From NCBI RefSeq assembly GCF_000165425.1, contig NW_001799000.1:496001-560000 (forward strand): 64,000 nucleotides of DNA. Reading direction: 5' to 3'. Shown here piece after piece: positions 11,801-22,100 of the stretch (its first letter is position 1; each line of letters starts with the position of its first letter). A program made the translations under genes and the position numbers. The notes under the pieces were generated by a model, which was not told where the DNA came from, did not search any database, and saw nothing but the letters and a program-made list of their open reading frames with translations. Origin of the DNA: Paramecium tetraurelia (lineage: Eukaryota > Ciliophora > Oligohymenophorea > Peniculida > Parameciidae).

Positions 11801-12748
11801 AGCTTTACTTGCCTAATCTTCTTTTTATAAATCAGTGATGGTGTTCTACAATTGCTCAAGTTCTTCATTATTTTGAGAATTTTAATCATATCTTGGTGAT
11901 TCCATCGGATTCAGAAGTGTTCCTAGATTATCCAATTAATTTGCTTGATTCAATTTCAATTAAACAGCATCCCCTTCTAGTTGATGGTTTTCTTATTCAT
12001 GGGTTTCTAACTATACAACACTAAATTTTAATTGCGAAGTCTTATTAATTTAATATTTTACTTCATCTTATTGCTACTAAATTAAATCTGCACTGTTTTC
12101 ATTATTTTTAGACTCAATTTTCTATATTAAGTTAAATTAATAAAATACTTAAGAATTTAATAAAAGCTATTAATTTTACTTTGAATATTCTTCTATCTAT
12201 TTTTTCAACTAATCTACTTCTATATTATGTCTTTGATATTAATAAATTATACTAAATTGTCAATTCATTTTTTTCTTGTTGCAGTTGAGATATAATATTT
12301 TGGAGTTTTTCAATCTCCCCATCAGTTTGGCTTTGTTCTTATGTTTCTTTCTTCTAGTTTATTAAATTGTTCAATTCTTCATCATGATCATGTTTTAACA
12401 CTTCAATTTCCAAATTTTTGTCATCTATTTGATGTCTATTTTATTCTATATATTCTTACTTTAATTCTGATAATTATTATTAAAGTGAAACAATTTAGCC
12501 TTAAAGTTGATCTAATTGATTTTGATTATGATCTGTTTCATTAGTCTGGGAATCTATGCCTGCCAATTTAATTTTAAGAGATGCGATTTCTTAATCTTTT
12601 TTTTAGAGATTTGTTTTAATCACTTTTATTTCATCCTCTTTGCTCTAAACTTCACTTTCAAGCATCTCTACCATTTCTTTTAGACTATAGATATAGGATT
12701 ATTTTACTCATTGACTTCTGATTTCAAACCATCTAATTCTGTTGACAT
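8802..12748 (-). CDS. Long coiled-coil protein with a degenerate kinesin-like domain near the C-terminus
   Basis: 1250 residues after eight introns (12685-12707, 12231-12252, 12122-12148, 10769-10796, 10513-10537, 10304-10326, 9918-9940, 9725-9747); exons sum to exactly 1251 codons. Residues 1 to about 830 are almost continuous Gln/Glu/Leu/Lys heptad-rich coiled coil. A globular part follows: YETFTFDDVFLDIQ at about 896 matches the kinesin FxFDxVF strand, FLLLMFLDLYYNSIKEQKL resembles the 'vS.lEIYNE.i.DLL' strand, and IPVVPRSQFAQFL...YYCLLTVNP...YNQTVDIMYLAKMV at about 1065-1120 matches the 'VPYRxSKLT..LL ... T.MI.N.SP ... ET...L.FA' end of the motor. A further coiled coil closes the protein. 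The GxxxxGKT P-loop, SSRSH and DLAGSE are not visible, so ATP hydrolysis is unlikely. Position of the motor at the C-terminal side recalls kinesin-14 and its non-catalytic partners. Confidence 0.75.
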
Positions 12749-13100
12749 AAAAATATAAGTTTTAATTTAATTAAGATGCAAAAGTATTCATTCAATCAAA
12801 ACTAAGTTTAAAGTTTTCTACTTAATATATTTTATTTAAGAATATAAGATATTCTATGACTCATAAGTTGTTCTAAATCATTCAAAGAAGAGTAAGAGGT
12901 CCATAGATATAATTGTTATTGCAAAGGAGATTGATAAATTTTAATTTACAGTTTACAGATATTTTCAACTGCAAAAGTATACTTGAAAATTTTAGAACTG
13001 AGTAAATTGATTACTTTAATAGGAAGAATTTAGCATCTTTCAATTAAATAGCGCTTTTTTAATTATGAACAAGAAATTTATTTGTAATAAATATTTAATA
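12749..13100. other. Divergent intergenic region
   Basis: Separates the start codons of the kinesin-like gene (-) and the small gene at 13101 (+). I see no protein-like frame or RNA gene in it; it probably holds both promoters. Confidence 0.5.
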
Positions 13101-13834
13101 ATGCAAAAGTAATAAGATGAATAAGAAGATGGTTTTGTGAGTTTTATGTTGGAAAAAGATGATTCTTAACTAATTAACCCTGAAGAAACCTTACTAAAGT
13201 AAAACAATGATCAGGACTATAATTTATAATTGAGTCGGCAGTTTTATGGCTAAAGAAGAGAAAGTACTTCTGTTACCATAACCAAAGCGAATAAATTAGA
13301 ATAAATAAACCCAGCTATTTTGAAATAAAAAATCATCCAAAGAGCAATCATTACCAATTCGCATAGAAGAAAATTAGCTGCTTCTGTACCGACAGTCAGT
13401 GAATAATTGCAAAAGGTATTAGTTTCTTGTAATTATCTATTCCCCTATTATAGTAGATCTAAAACCTCTTATCGTCTCGTAAACCTAAAATGTAAAATAG
13501 TATCTAAACTAGCTTTAACAATAAACTCACCTTAACCCAATATATTAACTAAATAAAAAATTCTAATATGTATCAAAACCCTTTTAAACTCGAATTGCCA
13601 ATCGCAAATAAAAAAATAAATATATTTGAACCAAGAACTTATAGATTAAGAATAGAAGATTCTAAGACTGATCAATAGAATCAATTTACATAGAATTCGC
13701 ATAGAAGTACATTAAATAGCAGTACAAAAAGCACAGCAAAAATAGAAAAAATATATGATATTTCTTATCCTATTAAAACTGATGCAGGAGATGACAACAT
13801 ATACAAGATTTCTTACAGATATAAATAATAATGA
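13101..13834 (+). CDS. Unrecognised 228-residue protein
   Basis: Two introns (13429-13453, 25 nt; 13479-13500, 22 nt) restore one frame ending in TGA, with exons of exactly 229 codons. The protein is hydrophilic, Gln/Lys/Ser-rich, with no membrane segment or signal peptide. Short basic patches such as RESTSVTITKANK and a C-terminal Ser/Thr-rich region (STLNSSTKSTAK) give it the look of a disordered, phosphorylatable cytoskeletal-type protein, but no domain is visible. Alternative splicing of the first pair of GT sites (a single 38-nt intron) was considered and is less likely because of its length. Confidence 0.65.
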
Positions 13835-14185
13835 AGTACCATAAATAGTTTTGATTTTCAATAAATATTCAACAAAAATATGTATTTCATTAATCTAATC
13901 TATTCTATTCATAATTGATTCTTAAATTTTTTGTTTTTATGAAAATACTTTTATTTTTCTATTGTTTTAAAAAAGGCTCAATTGTTCAATAATTTGTATT
14001 TCAATATAATTATCACATTTTATGTCATAACTAAATGTATGATCATGATGATATTATTATATTTATTAAGCTTATTTTTAAAGAATCTTATAAATTTGAA
14101 GGAAAATGAAATAAAAAAAGACATTTTCTATTTCTTAAGTTATTATATGTGAAAAGATAAAAATGTTATTGTATTGTTTAATAAA
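13835..14185. other. Convergent 3' intergenic stretch
   Basis: Lies between two converging genes. Very AT-rich; no frame of protein-like composition seen on either strand. Confidence 0.5.
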
Positions 14186-14874
14186 TCATCTTGTAAAAAA
14201 CTTTCCTCCTTCTTTGTTTCTTGAATAACCAGGATTTGTGCTTTTTGAATGAGCATCATTAAACACATAAGGTGATTTTCCAATTCCTGGCAAGCAATAA
14301 CTGAATATAGATAAGATAGTTACTGATTAAATTCATATTATTTAAGCAACTTTAACCTTTTTAAGTTTTAAACCTGATTCAACAATCCCTTTTGCTTGAG
14401 GATTATATCTCCATTCTTTACTATGTCGTCAATAATATGATTTTAGATAGCTGCCTTGGGTACGGAATTAGTCCTTTCATCAAATAACAATGTTTATTGG
14501 AGGTTTTTTAATGTAACAGTTTTCTTGCTAAGTTGGTTTATATTGTTTTAATTCTAATTCTAATAATTATATTAAGGGGTCTGAAGATTCTCAGCAAATT
14601 AAACAGATTGATTGGGCTTTTCATTTTTTAAGGAGTTTTATTAGAGAAATCCTGGGTTATAGGCTGTTCTGCTTCTGCTTTTGTCTGTATCCATAAATTT
14701 ATCTAAAATCGAAGTTTTCGGTTTTGCTTAATCTTTTAAGATTAGTTACTCAACAGCATTAGGCTGCGTAGACATATAGACTTGATATTGGTCATTCACT
14801 TGCAAAGGCTCATTTTGGTATTAGAATGTGGGTAAGGTTTTATTGTGAATTAGTCTATAATTTTTAGCACTCAT
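14186..14874 (-). CDS. Unrecognised 221-residue protein with an ordered C-terminal motif
   Basis: One 23-nt intron at 14301-14323. N-terminal two thirds are hydrophilic and Gln/Asn-rich (including several runs of Asn-Gln pairs); the last 35 residues are compact and probably conserved: LPGIGKSPYVFNDAHS followed by NPGYSRNKEGGKFFTR. Gly/Pro/Phe/Tyr-rich short motifs of this style occur in microtubule-associated and ciliary inner-junction proteins, so a ciliary role is a guess from style rather than homology. Start is the Met 26 bp downstream of the lipase stop codon on the same strand, giving a tandem arrangement. Confidence 0.65.
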
Positions 14875-14900
14875 AATAATAATTAATTTAATTTAATTGT

Positions 14901-16868
14901 TCAATTTAGCATTTCCAGCAAGCAATTTTAAGCATCTATTACAGTTTGTTTAGCTTCTTTCATTCCATTGATAATATCAAAAGATAAAAATCCATGTGGC
15001 ATAGATTAGTATTCAATCAACTTGGCATCCTTTTTTTATTAGACAAGTTTAAGTAATAATCTCAAACTTTCATCATGAAGTGGGTCATAAGTTCCTACAA
15101 CAATTCTAGTTTTTGGAAACAGTCTCACGATTTCCTCACTCACTGCAGAAGGTGATAGCATAGGATCAATTGTTGGATTAAATTCTTTCATCACATAGGA
15201 GTCTAAGCACAATTTTAAGACCGTATGGTGTAACACTAAGTATTACAAATAGTCTTACAGGAATCATCAAGAGACACTAAGAAACTAGGAGTAAAAGACT
15301 TCATATCTAATGATAGTGCAGGATAAGCTAACAAGATACCATCAGGTACTCTAACTCCTGCCTTTATTGCTTAGATAGTCAAAGCTGCTACTAAATTACC
15401 TCCAGCACTATCTCCCACTAATACAACTTTAGATGGGACAATATTGAAATATTTCTAAATGAAAGTAATTATAAACATATAGGCTTGCCAACAGTCATCC
15501 AATCCTGCAGGATAGGGATTATCAGGTGCCATTTTGTAATCAATAGAAAAGATTGGGACTTTCATGTTATTAGCCCATTTTCTAGTATAAGTTTGATGTG
15601 ATCTTGATGACATGGCCACAAAACCTCCACCATCTATTGGATATAATTTATGAATATTTACGTATGTGAATCACTATCTTATCAAAATTAAACTCTTTGC
15701 CCCTGGTACTTTTGAACATTGACATAAATCCATCTTATCCTTTAAATTTCAAGGATTCATGGCATAGAAGCCTAACTTAAACTCTATCTTAATTTAAATC
15801 GTTTTTTAATAATTCATCAATTGTAATCATTTATTCTGGGAAAAATACTCCACAATCATTATTTATTTTATTGATTGTTCCTTTATTATATTAATCAAGG
15901 ATATATTCTTTAGTAATCTTTCTAAATAATTTAGGAATGTAAATTTTCTTATTGAAAGAAATTGAAGGAAAAATGGCTGGTAGGAATTTCTTTATTATTC
16001 CAGTTTCAGGTAAATTCCAGGTCTTAAAAGCATCTTCCTTTTTAGCTTCTACTAGAAAATGATCGGCTCTGCTTTTCATCTTTTTTTTATTTAATCCATA
16101 ATATAAGGCTCCAAATCCCTCCATAAAGGATTTCTGTAATTCCCCACTATATTCAGAACCTTTTGAAATCATAGCAGTTCCAAGTAGGACTCCAAACGAG
16201 GCTTTTTCATAAGACTTCTTGATCTATTCATCACTTGCCAATTGTTTTTTTTCGATAAAAGGATTAATCATTTACCAATCTTAATGATCCTAGGGTATGG
16301 CATATAAATCATCATGTTTAACTGTTGTAGCACCAGGTAGGATTTCAACACATGATTATAACTTGGCTAAATAGATGGCAAGACCTCGTTTCTGTTCTTT
16401 CTGAAGCTATGAAAAATTATCAATTAGCTCTAGAATTTTTTCCAAAATTATGTGATTCATATAATCAAGAACTAAATTTGTTGAGTATTAATTTAATTGA
16501 TTTGTTGTGCATGTGATATTTAGACTACTGACACTTTGTTCCACAGCTAGAACTTTGTTTTCAAGCAATTATTTAATGTTCAAAATTTACATCAATCCAA
16601 TTGAAGCCACCTAAACTACTTATACAGCCTTTGAGCATAAATCCTTGTTCTTATGATTTTCTAATGTTATATCCTAAGCTTTCATCAGTAATTGATTTAA
16701 CTTCATAATGGAACTTTAAATGTTATCTTACAATTTATCTACAGCATTTCTAGAGAGGATATTCATTTAATGATTTGGTAAAACAAATACTTCACTTTAA
16801 TCTTGCTCGGCGTCCAAAATGTATTTCTCCACACTGTCCTATATATCTTTTTGATCTATGATTTACAT
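14901..16868 (-). CDS. Hormone-sensitive-lipase-type alpha/beta hydrolase
   Basis: 638 residues after two introns (15634-15661, 15236-15258). HSL proteins hydrolyse acyl- or cholesteryl-esters and diacylglycerol. Residues 1-300 form a helical N-terminal domain as in mammalian HSL (conserved-looking VLLGTAMISKGSEYSGELQK). The catalytic alpha/beta-hydrolase_3 fold follows: oxyanion motif HGGGF at about 403, the strand SIDYKMAPDNPYPAGLDD, the nucleophile elbow GDSAGGN at about 475, an Asp in GTYDPLHDE and the catalytic His in MPHGFL near the C-terminus. All triad residues are visible. The HGGG motif is built across the first intron, which is why a simple frame search misses it. No signal peptide, so cytosolic or lipid-droplet associated. 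Confidence 0.93.
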
Positions 16869-16994
16869 ACTTTATAAATTAATTTAAATCTTAGAGATAT
16901 TTTTTATAATTTTCGATAATGAAGCAATATGTAATAAAAAATATTTATAGGAAGATTAGAAAAAAAGATAAATCCATATTGGATATTAGTATTA

Positions 16995-18478
16995 TCATTT
17001 CTTTTTCTTTTTCAAACTTTAAATAAGGTTACTAAATTACAAATTAAAGAGATACATTATGATTCCTTTTTTGACTTTCTCATATTTTTAAAGTAAGGAC
17101 TCCTATCCCTCACCATTCTCAATAATTTCTTTACCCTCAAAATTGGAAATCCTCTCATCATCAAAACTTTCCTTTTTTTATAAAATATCCTGTCTGCTCC
17201 CTATAGGATCATCGCAAACGGACTTCTAATAATTTGGATTCAATGATTAACAGTAATTTCCAATGCTGCTTTGCTAAGTCAAGCTAGAATTCTTCCTAAT
17301 ATCATCCCTTTGAAAAGTATTATTCCTAGAAGATAATGGAGGTGGTGCTAGAAAGTTTTAAGAGCTCATATTTAAGTAATCCTTTTACCCATGTTAAATA
17401 GCACCGGATAATTACTTTTCAATAGATTTTTTCATCTCATTTGAATTGTTGAACTAAATATTTTATTTACTTAAATTTTAATTCGTATCTGATTGATAAT
17501 GTGTAGATTATTTGATTTCTGACCATTCATAATTTCCATCAATAACGATATTTAGGTTTTCTGCTGCCTTTCTAAGCTCTTGCACAATCATCTTGTAATC
17601 AGGTTCTTGTTTAAATTACAATCTTCGAATCGAACTATTTTTAAATATGGTTAAATCTACCTATAAATCTTTTGAAACTCTGGAACTTGATCTTTAAACA
17701 ATTCATTTTCAAGAGACAACTTCAATTCTCCAACCTTTTGTGTTCTTTCCTCGTCTGTTACATTGACCATGTTCTACCAAGGTAACTACCTTTTTTATAA
17801 TTGTTCTATACCCACGCAAGAAATACAGTAAAATGTACATCAGTGACTCCAAATCATCTTTTCGTCCTAATTCGTGACCCAAATGAGCTGCTATTGAGGC
17901 ATATCGAGTAGTTCCTAAAAAGGACTTTTGATCTTTAAACATGCTATATTGGATTGGGATAGGTACATGTGTCTTCCACTGGCGTCTCTATAAACTTTGC
18001 TGATTCCAAAATCGATCAGATATAACTTAGAAATCTCATTGCCAACTCCCAACATCATATTTTCAGGTTTCAAATCTCTGTGTATTACTCCTTTTGAATG
18101 AGCTCTCTCTAAAAGATTAACACCCTGGATTCCAATAGTTAAAACTGATTTTAGATTGAATTTCTTGAGCTATTTGAAATGGAATGCCAAATCTTTTCCT
18201 AACAATTAAATAACAAGTATGTTGTAACCCAGGTCTTCCCCTGACCAATAGTATTTTGGAAATCCCTCACTTCCGTCTAGAATCTTTATTATTTGCACTT
18301 CCCGGTCCAAAGATTTGACCTCCTCATTCTCCTCCTTCTCCACCTTTATAGCCACATCTTATTTCGAAACGATGTCCTAACCCAGAAACACTACTCCAAA
18401 TGATCCAGAAGACAACTTCTTGACTATGGAATACTAGTTATTAAACACTTTGGTTTTTGATTACTGCTGTGGGTTCAT
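16995..18478 (-). CDS. CK1-family serine/threonine protein kinase
   Basis: 470 residues after three introns (17944-17966, 17790-17811, 17635-17660). The kinase domain (about 20-300) begins [19 protein letters not shown], with the ATP-binding lysine in VAIKVEKE, catalytic loop HRDLKPEN at about 127, and DFGISK as the metal-binding loop. The CK1 hallmark is present: instead of APE there is [13 protein letters not shown]...[10 protein letters not shown], then FLRGQLPWQ completed across an intron. This shows it belongs to casein kinase 1 rather than other groups. The remaining 170 residues are a low-complexity Ser/Asn/Gln-rich tail with repeated acidic and basic patches, probably regulatory. The last 20 residues end in a Lys run (KKKKK). 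Its start codon is 35 bp from the divergent small gene at 18514. Confidence 0.92.
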
Positions 18479-18513
18479 TTCAATTAATAATAATTTCTTA
18501 AAATAAGCAAGAA

Positions 18514-18818
18514 ATGTCTCAATTTACAAAAGCAATAACACCAAAGAAAATCTTCATGGTCGAGAAAGGGTTTTATTCGATAAATTTAGAAGATGGAACT
18601 ATTTAGAAGTTAGGACCAGAGAAGAAAAATTACAAGTTACCTTCCCATTCCTAAAACAAATCTCTAAACGTAGGAAAAGATCTACTAATAGCCAAAGGAT
18701 AATAAAATTAAATTGCCACCCAAAGAGTATTGACTCATTTGATTATATATAGAATAATTAAGAAACTAGAAAGAATAAAGAAAGTACTAGAAAACTTAAT
18801 TCACAAAGGAATAATTGA
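18514..18818 (+). CDS. Small basic protein divergent from the CK1 gene
   Basis: 92 residues, one 26-nt intron at 18727-18752 leading to a natural TGA. Begins MSQFTKAITPKKIFMVEKGF, with an ordered first 60 residues (FYSINLEDGTIQKLGPEKK) and a highly basic Asn/Arg/Lys tail. No family recognised. Only 35 bp separate its ATG from the kinase ATG on the other strand, so both must share promoter DNA. Confidence 0.65.
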
Positions 18819-19109
18819 TTAATTGAAGTTGAGAATTTAATTATTTATTACCTGTCTACCTTCTTTGCATTTTAAGTATCCTTCAAAAAATACCTAAAAT
18901 CATGGCAAGTTTCATCCCCATCTTTTGAAAATATCCTGTTTGGTTTTCCAATATTATTATAGTTTAGAATAAAATCATAATAATTGAAGCAATATTTGCG
19001 TCTCTGTGTTTCAGATGTTAATGAAGAAATATAGTATTAAATATTTAGAAATTGTTTCGTTTAAAAAATAATACTTAAAATTATTTTATTTAATAATTAT
19101 TCGATATGA
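18819..19109. other. Short gap with a protein-like fragment on the minus strand
   Basis: Between about 18860 and 19020 the minus strand has an open frame of unusually protein-like composition (for example CFNYYDFILNYNNIGKPNR and SKDGDETCHDFRYFLK), but I could not find a start codon or intron structure giving a complete gene. It may be a decayed gene, an exon with missing partners, or chance. Confidence 0.3.
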
Positions 19110-22100
19110 TCATATGTCTTGAAGAGGCTCCTCTTTTTTCTCTTAAAATTAATCCTTCTCTGCTTCCGCTATCTCCTAATCTTCAATCACCTTCTATTCA
19201 TTTCCTATTTTGAAATATGTGTTGAGATCGTTCTAAGTAATTAAGAAATAAACTAAATGTAAAATTGGAGTTTCTTGTTGTGTCTCAATTTATTTTCTGC
19301 ACCATGGATACAATAACATTTTCACAATACTTTGAATTGGGTCCAAGATGATGAAGTAAATGCCTATGCATATTCCGTAGAATTGCATCCAATCTTCCAA
19401 ATATTGCTTCTCCTTTCCAATTGCCTAAATCATAAATATTTAATTTACTCTGTCAATTATGCTGAAAAAGGATATCGTTAATATACAAAGCGAGGCTATT
19501 GTTCCTACAATAATTTAGAGTAATTTTCCTGAAAAGATTGCCTTTACAATCTTGACTACAAGTGCAGATATCTCTGAAACCAAAATGATGATCCCATACT
19601 AATAATATATGTTGGGTTCGCTCATCAAAACACCAGAAACTGACATCATCACAATTAGTTTCAAATATATAGCAAGAAATCTGATAGGTCTTAAAACATA
19701 ATCATCGTAGTACAAGAAAACTGAAACCAATTCCTCCAGTTTCTAAAATATCTTAATTACAATCATACCAAAATTCCAACCAGGATGAATTTAATACTTA
19801 AATCTTAAATCCCAATGTCACTATTTCCATATATAGGTTATGCTTCTGTTTAAGTAGTATTATTTTAAAAGGATTTCGATTCTGAAAGAAATGTTTTAGA
19901 AGCTTCTTCCTCTTATTGGGCTCTTCTTTTTTTGACTCTGTAAGAAAATATAATTTGAATTCTCTCCTTCTCCATTTCTTCCTCCTCCAATTTAATTTTA
20001 TCAGCATTTGATTTGTCCATAATCACTCCAAGTATTGACAACAATAACAGGCCTCCAGTCAATGCAACTAAGTATTCTCCAATAATAAACTCCATAAAGT
20101 TAAAATAAGCTAAAATCTATAAGACTGCTTTTACTTAAGAGTTAGGGTTTTAGCAAAGCGATTTCCTCGACGTAGAAAGGTCTAATCAAAGTGGTTTCAC
20201 TAAAATATGGACAGATGCACCAAACTTTGAATTGGAAAGTCTTTGTTAGATATTCTACTCTTCTAGTGCAATTAGAGTCATCACTAATCCACTTGGTTTT
20301 TTTCTAGTTTGAAATATCTTATGAAATTTACTTGTGCACATTAATATTGGTTGAGAATACTTAAACTTGAATTTGGAACAATAAAATCAGCCGAAAATTA
20401 ATTTGCTTCTAACTCATCTACTAAATTCATTATCGTCTTATTTTAGACCTCATAGATGAAGGGTATGTAAAGAGGGAATGTTTAATCAAAAGCATAAGTT
20501 CCAGTGAAATTAAAGAATTCATCGTCTACCATGTAAGGGTTGACTGCATATTTATGTACGACAATTAGATATTGATATGTTGAATTCAATTAGGCTAGCA
20601 ATCTGTAGTTATCATTTAAATTGAATTAATCTTTGAAATAAGCATAAGAGAGCAGTTATAACTTAATAGATACAAACTGTGTATTGTACTCTAATGGAGA
20701 CTCATTGATTTTGCACAACTTTTGTAATGAATCTGTAATAGATATCAATTACTTTTATGTAAAGTTAAATTGACTTCTATATTTGGCCAAAGTTTCCGAG
20801 ATAGTTAAGTTGGAGAATCCAAATAATTCCTCTACTGTGTAAGGTTGGATAAATTTATATACATCATTATATTTGGTAAGTTGCTAATCAATTGTGAGAC
20901 CATTGGTTTTTTCTTCTTCCTCTTACGCATCCATTTCTAATGCTAGTTCAGTATGATTCAATCTCCACATCTTTAGGGTTGTGTTAATCAACGTGTTATA
21001 TGCGAATTCAATATCAGTAACATTCAATTTAAAGGAAAGGACTGCACTGAATTAATTCAATTGCTCAATCAATGTAAAATGGGCATAATCAATATCAATT
21101 AAACTTGACAAATCGCCATAGTATTCCCTTTATTATGACAAGGCTAGAGCAGCCAATAACTTAGTTTTAAATTAGAACGAAACATCTATAATAGATTACA
21201 ATTTTGTTTAAATGAGATTTTATTTTTCAGTTTCATTTAATAAATACATCTAAAACATTGTTCGATCATAAAGATTGAGTATTTTATTTCTTGAATAAAT
21301 GGCCTCCAAATCCTCTATTACTTAAGATTTGAGTTTGGCGTACAAGATCCTCATTGTAGGGGCCATGTCTGTGTAATTAAAGTTATTATTTTAGAATTCA
21401 TAATAGAAGGCAAGCAATTCTAAACTTGAAGCTATAACCTCCAGTTTTCCAGTATATTGAGTAACTGAAGTCTTGAAATCATTGACAGATATTAAGTAGG
21501 CCTTCCATAATTTATATTATGGTGAATTTCCTAAAACTGCAGTCACATTACTAACTGCCCCTCTTGAGTCCTTTATACTAGCCATAAGCACTATATATGG
21601 TGTGGAAGTTTAGGAGGAATCAAACCCAGAAGGTAGTCTGCATATGAACGAATTAGAGAATTGATAATCAGTTAAAACAATTTGATTTAGGTTATTGGAT
21701 TACATGAGATCTCGTTGGTAACTCTCTTACGAGGTATACATGCTCAATCTATATTGTAGGGGCAGATCCAAATCCTCCGCTTCATCTATAGTGATATTGT
21801 ATTCGGTTTCAATTGCCACTCCAGTATAGCTAGATATTGTTATTTTGGCATTTTAGGGAGGATAATTGAACATGATGGGCAAGATTGCCATTTAGTAAAA
21901 GGATAAAGATTGCTGGATAATTTAGATCGTACACGTCTATACTGGCAATGCAGTTGGTAGGTAATCACTTAATTTCAAGGTCTTTTGAGGATATTTTAGA
22001 AATTGCTTTGAGATTTCCTAATCATCATAAATGATTATTAGAGTGTAATTGTAATAATGGATAAGATTTGAGTTGGGAATGAAAGTAAAAGTGATAGGTT

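Noticed and set aside
10050-12544. Plus-strand hydrophobic frames in the coiled-coil gene
   Set aside because: Antisense of Gln/Glu/Leu-rich coiled coil; the minus-strand model with eight introns explains the region with exact codon sums.
13411-13453. A single 38-nt intron in the gene at 13101
   Set aside because: Longer than any other intron here; two introns of 25 and 22 nt give the same end frame with better composition.
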